Positions 57,657 through 64,000 of a stretch of 64,000 bases of DNA are shown one piece after another. The stretch is from Polytrichum commune (lineage: Eukaryota; Streptophyta; Polytrichopsida; Polytrichales; Polytrichaceae): positions 16,539,501 to 16,603,500 of the forward strand of contig OX485805.1 in the NCBI GenBank assembly GCA_950295325.1, read 5' to 3'. Position numbers and translations under genes: made by a program. Position 1 is the first letter of the stretch; each line of letters begins with the position of its first letter. Under the pieces are notes generated by a model, which had not been told where the DNA came from, did not search any database, and was given only the letters and a program-made list of their open reading frames with translations.

Positions 57657-57690
57657 ATTTTTCTTTTTCTTTTTCTTTTTCTTTTTCTTT
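57657..57690. repeat. (TTTTTC)n microsatellite
   Basis: Five or more TTTTTC units. It yields Phe-Leu repeats on + and Lys-Arg repeats on -. Confidence 0.9.
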
Positions 57691-58412
57691 GTTCATTGGT
57701 TACTTGGTTCTCCCATTCTTTACATGGTGATGTGGCGAGATTGAAGGTTTCTGCCTCCTCTCCAAGTGGATTCGTTTTCTTAGTTCTCACCTTTTGTAAC
57801 TTGACATCGTGACCATCTTCGTGATCCGCAACTGCAAACTTGACCAAGGGGAGGTCACACATGTCCAAAAATACCAAATTTTGAACAAAATTTGGTGGAC
57901 AAGGTAAAAATTCTTTCGGTTGTAACATGTGTCTAACCTTGAGGAGCTTGACTTCGAGGTTGGTCCATCTTTTTGCATTAGAAATGCCCATTTTCACCTC
58001 CAACTAAAAACTAAAGATGTAAACCTCACAAAAACGCCATCTTGGATCAAAGTTTGGTATGGATGAGTCTACCCAATAAAAGAAGGATCAAGCTCCCAAA
58101 GATTAAGAACATGTCAAGGCTGAAATTCTTCTACCATGACATACCAAACTCCATTTCGAATCAACACCTTCGAACGTGTATGCCCTCCTCCATAGAAGGC
58201 AATGGCCATTGCAGTCCAATACAACCCAACATCCCATATTGTTTGTAGAAATAAAAGTGCCCACATTAGGCCAAATATTTGTTCCATATCATAAGTGCAA
58301 AGTTGATCAGAGAGATTGTAGTATATTGCAGGTGTAATATTCCTCTTCGGTTTTGGTTTTGGGTTCGCAACTAAGGAAGGCACACGGGCGGCCGCTTATA
58401 AGGTCATACTAA

Positions 58413-58914
58413 GGGCCACTTCACACACGAGACTGAGAGCCCGTGACCATACACTTCAAGCACTCTCATTGGTGGAAAATTCGGAGCCAGTCCAAGTTCT
58501 CTTCACACAATGCTCGAGGGACCAACGGAGTACGTGAATGCAAGATGGATGTAAAGTCTACATGAATTCCTACATGGCATCCAATGGATCATCATGTTTC
58601 ATGGTCACCTGGACTATTTTCCATAACCACTTCTTGGAGGTAGGCCTAACCCCAAACCGGGAGACCATGGTACTCTGAACGCTCGCAACCGTTGGTTTAC
58701 TCTATTTTACCATGTGTGAGGACCCGTGTGAACCGAACTTCATTGAAATAGCATTTGGTTGAGGACCCGGTCACACATGGCTTCACACTACACTCGAGGG
58801 TCCGTGACCACACTACATGATTTTGGAGGTGTGTTGGGACGGCCTTGGGACACGGTTCTTTTGGGCTCTCACAATTACGTGGTCACGGCTCTTGGCTCAT
58901 GTGTGAAGTGGCCC
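58413..58914. mobile_element. PIF/Harbinger-like (Tourist-type) MITE, copy 2, 502 bp
   Basis: GGGCCACTTCACACACGAG at the left and CATGTGTGAAGTGGCCC at the right, with TAA on both sides (58410-58412 and 58915-58917). It aligns with 22324-22826 along its whole length and in the same orientation (shared GGGACCAACGGAGTA, AAACCGGGAGACC, GTGTTGGGACGGCCTT). Its terminal GGGCC/GGCCC pair is intact, whereas copy 1 has one changed end base. Confidence 0.92.
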
Positions 58915-58917
58915 TAA

Positions 58918-59184
58918 GGCTTGGCTTTGTTGGATGCTGCTGCTGCTGCTGCACAAATGATTGGAATTCAGGCGGACATGTACAATCATGACGGCATCAT
59001 ACCTTGGAAGTAAAGCTGATGAGTTGGAATTGAAACCCACGTCGAAGGATGGCCCGAAGACATTATAAGGACATCCCGTACTCCGAAGCAACCACAACAC
59101 TACTTCCATTATTATGTAGCACAAGTAGATACGAGCACGACTTGATGGACAACTAAATTGCCTTGTGCAAGTGACGTACTCCTC
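58918..59184. other. unassigned stretch
   Basis: Contains a CTGCTG run (58937-58952). The minus frame 58897-59124 crosses the MITE edge and is not called. Confidence 0.4.
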
Positions 59185-59828
59185 TCTTCCTTCCCTCCCT
59201 CCTTCCTTCCTTCCTTCGCCTCCTTGGATTCACCCACGCATCGACCCGCCGCCATTAACAAAGGGTTTCGAGCACACTATACCCACCTACCAACCAACCA
59301 ACCAACCAACCAACCGAGCTTCGTGCAAGCTTTGTTTGTACCTCCGAGTTTGATGTGTAATTGACATCGTTTGAGCCACGATAACCAAGGTGGATGGGTC
59401 TTAATTCATCACTTCTCTTTCCTTCCCCATCTTAGCCCACTCCTCCTAGGGTGTAAAACACGCGACTAGAACGAGATGGTTAGCAAGTCCGAATCGAGGC
59501 CATGGCCGTTCTCCTCTCCTCCTTCCCTCCCTCCTTCCTTCCTTCGCCTCCTTGGATTCACCCACACATCAACCCACCGCCATTAACAAAGGGTTTCGAG
59601 CACACTATACCCACCTACCAACCAACCGAGCTTCGTGCGTGCTTTGTTTGTACCTCCGAGTTTGATGTGTAATTGACATCGTTCGAGCCACGATAACCAA
59701 GGTGGATGGGTCTTCATTCGTCACTTCTCTTTCCTTCCCCATCTTAGCCCACTCCTCCTAGGGTGTAAAACACGCGACTAGAACGAGATGGTTAGCAAGT
59801 CCGAATCGAGGCCGTGGCCGTTCTTCTC
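59185..59828. repeat. direct tandem duplication, two units of about 310-335 bp
   Basis: Unit 1 begins at CTTCCCTCCCTCCTTCCTTC (59188) and unit 2 at the same words (59522). Both contain CCTCCTTGGATTCACCCAC, AACAAAGGGTTTCGAGCACA, a CCAA run, GAGTTTGATGTGTAATTGAC and the R1 start CCCACTCCTCCTAGGGTGTA, TTAGCAAGTCCGAATCGAGG. Unit 2 has shorter CCTT and CCAA runs. Very similar, so recent. Confidence 0.92.
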
Positions 59829-60850
59829 GTGATTTTTGGAGTTTATAAGAATATCTTATTCATTGTTGATGTGAAGTTTTTGATGATCGTTAAACGGTCA
59901 TACAACTCCCTTGATTATGTTGATTATCGAGTCTAGGGTGGTTGTCATATTATGAGGAGGAAGGCCAGTCTTTTTCTAATACATGTTGATTTGATATCCG
60001 TTCTTGGCCCCGGGGGTGCACTCTTCATTCGAGACATGAATGACGTGCGTGGGTCACTGTGAAAGTAAACCCAACCCCCTATACACAAGAGGTTTGTAGA
60101 GAAAAGAAAATGTATACATACTAACGTCATGCTTAAAAAATGTCCTCATATATTTATATAGTTCTTTACAGTTTAATGTGATAAATGCCTCCACTACATA
60201 TACAAACTATACATTATGAATCAAATAATCGATTATTACATATAGAATACACTTTCACTTTCCAATGAGAAAGTCATTGAATATTTTTCATCCATAGCAT
60301 GTAACTCAATGATTGTATCAAACAAACAAAGATAAGAGCACAATAACTTAGCCTCAATCTAGAGAGCACAACTAAAGGAAGCCCATGGGAGCTCCAAGAG
60401 CCTCTAGTTTGTAAAAACCTAGAACCCAAACGCAAACCCTAACAAGAAGACATATGATAGTCATTGAGGACTATGACCATATATAATAATGGATGAGAAT
60501 GTGAAGTGGATGAAACTAACATATCTATTGACATCTTTTTTTCTCTAAACCTTAGGGCCCTCTTTTGTACATCTACCTTTACTTCATAAATTTAATAGCC
60601 TTTTTAGATGTACACACTAGACAAAAAAAAAAAAAAAAAACCTCTCCCTTATGTATACTATGTACACTAATGCCTCAAATAATACCCCTTCTTACACTCA
60701 TGTGAGTTCATACGTGGTATGAAGAGTCCACCCTCTGGGGTTCTTGGAGCCACACCAGACCATATACCACTCAAATATAGGAATTCAATGAGGATAAGTA
60801 TTTGAATCACGTCTACCTTAACATTGACGACTACCCTACTTTTGGTTCCT
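59750..60850 (+). repeat. dispersed repeat R1, forward copy split by the hAT-like MITE
   Basis: It opens in unit 2 of the tandem duplication and continues with GTGATTTTTGGAGTTTATAA, TGATTATCGAGTCTAGGGTG and ACATGTTGATTTGATATCCG. It is cut at GTTCTTGG and resumes after the MITE with GTTCTTGGAGCCACACCAGA and ATATACCACTCAAATATAGG. This gives an exact empty-site sequence. Confidence 0.8.
60008..60739 (-). mobile_element. hAT-like MITE, copy 2, 732 bp
   Basis: Perfect 8-bp TSD GTTCTTGG at 60000-60007 and 60740-60747. Inverted ends are CCCCGGGGGTGCACTCTTCA and, read in reverse, CCCAGAGGGTGGACTCTTCA. It lies in opposite orientation to the copy at 28794 and is only 2 bp shorter. A run of about 18 A (60624-60641) is specific to this copy. 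Confidence 0.92.
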
Positions 60851-61240
60851 CGACACAAATTCCACATGGAACTCCAATATTGAAGATATGCAACCCTATA
60901 TTGCCTATTGAATTGGATTGGGAATTGCGAAATTTGGTTAACAACTAGGAATCACAAAGATTGACGTCTTAGGTTTTCTAAATGGAGTCGAGATGCAAAA
61001 GCCATTGGAAGACAAAGTGAAGAAATGTATCATTCTCTTTGAGCAATCATATAGGCTCTTCCGCTTGTGCTTACTGTTTATATTAGGTTGTTTTCTATAT
61101 GTAGATCACATAGTCCAATCTCATTGTAACATGTGTCTTTTAGTGTGCAAACTCAATTGCCATCCTTCTTGTATGTCGTTGAATATAGATGTTTGATTAA
61201 AAATAGTGGCCACAAAAGGCTCACGTACCTTATGTTTGGG
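60851..61240 (+). repeat. dispersed repeat R2, forward copy
   Basis: AACAACTAGGAATCACAAAG, AATGGAGTCGAGATGCAAAA, CACATAGTCCAATCTCATTG, TAACATGTGTCTTTTAGTG and TTGAATATAGATGTTTGATT, ending in CTCACGTACCTTA. Confidence 0.7.
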
Positions 61241-61244
61241 TTTT

Positions 61245-61440
61245 TCCAAGGAGTTGAGGAGGTTCAACAAGCTTTGACTTGGCATGTATGTAGTTTCATC
61301 CCCTTAATCATTTGGAGAGAAAGGGATGATTTTGTGTTCAGTATTGATCAATGGCATGTGCAAAAAGTTGATTAAACTATATTGAGTGCTATTTTTGATT
61401 ATGGCAATGTTAAGAGACCCCCCACAAGTTTTTTTGAGGA
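61245..61440 (+). mobile_element. LINE ORF2 C-terminal fragment
   Basis: The frame 61133-61375 ends with ALTWHVCSFIPLIIWRERDD, FVFSIDQWHVQKVD. This matches the plant L1 pattern (IIW-ERND-VF, then a K-VD and a following LDYGRV-like segment, here IFDYGNVKRPP after one stop). Confidence 0.55.
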
Positions 61441-62931
61441 GTAAGTTTGATGCTTGGATCGGGCACATGTCATGTAGCCTGCAACCCCAAGGCAACACAA
61501 CAAAATAGAAATTAGCCCAATTTGTTTTTTAAAAACAAAATGCCCAAACAAGCATTTCATGAGAATTATTATACCTTTCACTTTGTGATGATCCTTCTTG
61601 TTTACAAATTCCATATTGAGTACACCTCATCTTCAAGACCCAAAATCCAAAATCCATATATTTATGTCCACTTCCGCTCATAAAATAAGCAATTGACTAG
61701 AATTCCATCCTCAAATTGGAATTGTCAATAATGTATCTATAAATTGGAGGTAATTTCTACAAGTGTTCTAAAACAAATGACCCTCAAGTAATTTATGATA
61801 TGAACGTGAGTAGTGTCTAAAAAAATGTACTAGTTTTAGAATATCTATAATATTAATATTATTGTGATTATTACCTTTTGATTCAATGGCAACACTTGTA
61901 GAATATTTTTTAAAAACACTTATTGGAACACTTGTAGAAATGTACTTGTAAAGAAAAAGGTTATAATTAATGAAAATTTTATATTATAGATATTCTAAAA
62001 CAAATACAATAATTTAAACACTTATTCAAGTTTATATTCGACACTACTTGAGGTCTCTTCTTCTTTTTTCCCCTTAAAAAACACTTGTAGAAACTACCTC
62101 CAGTTTATAGATTCATTATTGATGGTTTCGTTTTGGGGAAGGAATCCCAATCAATTGCTTAATTTACGATAAAAAATAATCGTATGTTGGATTTTGTAAC
62201 TTGAAGGTGAGGTGCACTCAGTGTGGAAATCATGTCAAACAAGGTGCCTCGTCACAAAGTGAAGGGCAAAGAAATTCTCTTGAAATTCTCGTTTGAGCAA
62301 ATTTTTTTGGGCATAATTATTTGTTCTTAGTTGCCCATAGGTTGCAGGACCCATCCCTGGTTCAAACAACAAACATGTTCCTAAAGAAACTTGTAGGGGG
62401 CGCTTACTGTCTGTTGATTCAGGTAGGCCTATGGTAAGCTTGTTTGGCAAATTTTCTTTAGTAAAGATGCATATCCTAAGGCTCCCCCCAATAGAATATC
62501 ATAGTGTTCTAGATGAGTTGACCCATTTGGTTACATGAACAAATGTTTGCTCAAATGAGCAACATGGTGGTTAGTTGCCAGCATAAAAGGTCCAGGTACG
62601 GGTCTCATTTCTAAAACTTCCTCATAGTTCCTGGTTTTGGGGTTTCACCTCTTGTGGTTGTTCCAAAATTTCTTTCTTTCTATAATTGAAACTACTCCAA
62701 TTTCTAACGATTCTTTAAAATTTTTAAAACTAGGTTTCGGTTAACATATTCATATTTCATGTCCCAAAAGTTTATGATTGATGGATATGTGAGGCCAGAT
62801 GTCTTGTTCTTTGAGCTAAGCCCCACCAATGTTGTGGAGGTAAAGGTAAATTAGTTAAAACATATGTTCCCCATAGGTTTGTGATTAACATATCTCAATT
62901 GGGTGCCTTGAAACTACCTTGCAGTATTTGA
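61441..62931. other. AT-rich unassigned stretch
   Basis: An inverted pair, AACACTTGTAGAAATGTACT (61929) with loosely related ACTTGTAGAAACTACCTCCA (62082) and ACTTGAGG/CCTCAAGT (62050, 61783), suggests decayed fold-back DNA at 61740-62110. No gene. Confidence 0.4.
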
Positions 62932-63152
62932 TGCTACATTGAATATGATATTTAGTGTCACTTACTATTTGGATTTATTCAATGTTTTTAAACTATCGAT
63001 GTAATTTTTTACCAAGTAAAGTTATTAATGATCTACAATGTCCAAACTACCAATCTAAGAATTTTTGGTAAATATGAGATATACAATAAATAAATGTAGC
63101 ATTCCGTAATTCTAAATAGTAAGTGACACTAGTTATCATATTTTAGTGTAGT
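62932..63152. mobile_element. MITE of the GTGACACTAAAT family, about 221 bp
   Basis: GATATTTAGTGTCACTTACT at the left, CCGTAATTCTAAATAGTAAG then TGACACTAGTTATCATATTT at the right. ATAATAGCATTGCGTAATCC at 52880 matches ATGTAGCATTCCGTAATTC here. The flanks do not show a clear TSD. Confidence 0.78.
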
Positions 63153-63289
63153 TTCATAGTTGAACTAACTTCAAGTACTAAGATTATGTGCTATACTAAG
63201 TTTCCATCTTATATGAGATTTGGTGGGGCTAGCTCAAACCACAATACATCTAGCCTTGGCCTAGTTGAGATGTTGCTCAAGAAGTTGTC

Positions 63290-63625
63290 AGGTGTGTGGT
63301 CCTGATTTGGTCACCCTTCTTAATCAAACACATGTTTTCATTGGTATATCGCAAGGCTTGTAGTAAAGCACATTGGACACTAGAAGGCCATGTGTTAGCA
63401 TGACACAAAATGAGGAGGGCTATCTAATGTATTTGTGTAAAGAGAGATTAGTTAAGAGATTCTTCGTGTTGGACTCTTACATCTTTTGCATGCCAACTTC
63501 GATTCTTAGATTTGAAATAACAATCTTTGGGACTCATAGTTGCCAATCATAGGAGACAATCCCGAGCCGATCCAACCGTTAGAAATGTCTACAGAGTTGG
63601 AAGTGCCCACAATCGATGAACGTGG
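63290..63625 (-). repeat. dispersed repeat R2, reverse copy
   Basis: TCACCCTTCTTAATCAAACA, ATCGCAAGGCTTGTAGTAAA, CATCTTTTGCATGCCAACTT, AGATTTGAAATAACAATCTT and GAGTTGGAAGTGCCCACAAT give the complete R2 reverse order. Confidence 0.75.
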
Positions 63626-64000
63626 AGAACCGACCACTACACCATTTATGGTATTTAGTGGCACATGTGTAATAATGTGACTTACCCTATTTTGAGGCGT
63701 ATGCTAGGTTAGATGAATGATCAACAAACTTCAATATTAGTGTCACCTCATGACACTTGACGTTCAAGTGTGCTTACTAGTATTGGCATGAGTATGTTCT
63801 ATAGTGTTATGAGGTGTATGCCCATGTTACACAATGGGCTACAAGTTGACTAAAGTGTACACGAATGACACTTGGCATTAGTATGCTCAATAATTTTCCC
63901 CCTTGCATACTAAAACACAAACCTATCCCAATGTGCTACGCTAAATGTCATAATGTAAATATTCTTCACTTTAAAAAGTCACTTGTGTTGACTAATAGTA
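63626..64000. other. MITE-end fragment and decayed repeats at the window edge
   Basis: ACTACACCATTTATGGTATT, then TAGTGGCACATG at 63635-63668 is one end of a GTGACACTAAAT-family MITE. Its other end is not found. Inverted words TGACACTTGACG (63755) and ACACTTGGCATTAG (63869) lie downstream. Confidence 0.45.

Larger units (their letters stand above)
55503..58409. other. unassigned stretch with LINE crumbs
   Basis: Apart from the fragment at 56715 and simple repeats at 57102 and 57657, nothing is named. The minus frame 58003-57584 (139 codons) has no domain and its Lys/Arg run is the TTTTTC repeat. CTCCTCTCCAAGTGGATTCG at 57752 resembles the LINE-related block near 17695. Confidence 0.4.

Noticed and set aside
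57584-58003. 139-codon minus frame
   Set aside because: Basic tail is the TTTTTC repeat and the rest has no domain or homolog I recognise.
59158-59364. Forward frames in the CCTT/CCAA region
   Set aside because: Simple-sequence translation inside the tandem duplication.
1-64000. tRNA, rRNA or organelle DNA insertions
   Set aside because: No B-box-like GGTTCGAATCC with a matching acceptor stem and no rRNA or plastid gene words were found by eye; a covariance-model scan would be decisive.

Overview
The window is nuclear DNA from a vascular plant, most likely a flowering plant with a repeat-rich genome. The evidence is GT-AG introns that join in phase, a DUF3444 protein of the plant DnaJ-associated kind, an ERF-type AP2 transcription factor with the [16 protein letters not shown] signature, plant LINE remnants and a short TTTAGGG (plant telomere-type) array. 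I cannot name the species.

Layout. The left edge (1-4599, + strand) holds the 3' four exons of a DUF3444 gene whose start lies outside the window. A two-exon ERF gene on the minus strand (36534-34035, 761 codons) is the only complete gene I can support. Its upstream flank (about 36545-37450) is a minisatellite of roughly eight 100-130 bp units that reaches the start codon. Everything else (about 4.9-34 kb and 37.5-64 kb) is intergenic DNA built from transposable elements and their remnants.

Repeats. The commonest is a dispersed superfamily, called R here (subfamilies R1-R3, units of about 250-430 bp), found in more than 20 copies on both strands and sometimes in head-to-head pairs. Into and between these lie elements whose ends can be set to the base from target-site duplications (TSDs). 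They are two PIF/Harbinger-like MITEs (503 and 502 bp, TAA TSD), two hAT-like MITEs (734 and 732 bp, 8-bp TSD) that each split an R copy, a 328-bp mariner-like MITE with perfect 21-bp inverted ends, and a 1268-bp inverted-repeat element with an 8-9 bp TSD. A 5'-truncated LINE has a 13-bp TSD and is itself split by a 1.41-kb LTR-like insertion carrying a 55-bp minisatellite. Further small MITE families, degenerate L1-type LINE remnants on the minus strand, simple repeats and large hairpins fill in the rest.

How the parts work together. The two genes show no functional link. The DUF3444 gene probably encodes a nuclear or chaperone-linked protein, and the ERF gene a developmental transcription factor of the ESR/LEP-like (group VIII-b) kind. 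The nesting gives a relative history: R copies and old LINEs first, then hAT-like, PIF-like and younger LINE insertions, with the LTR-like element inside the LINE after that.
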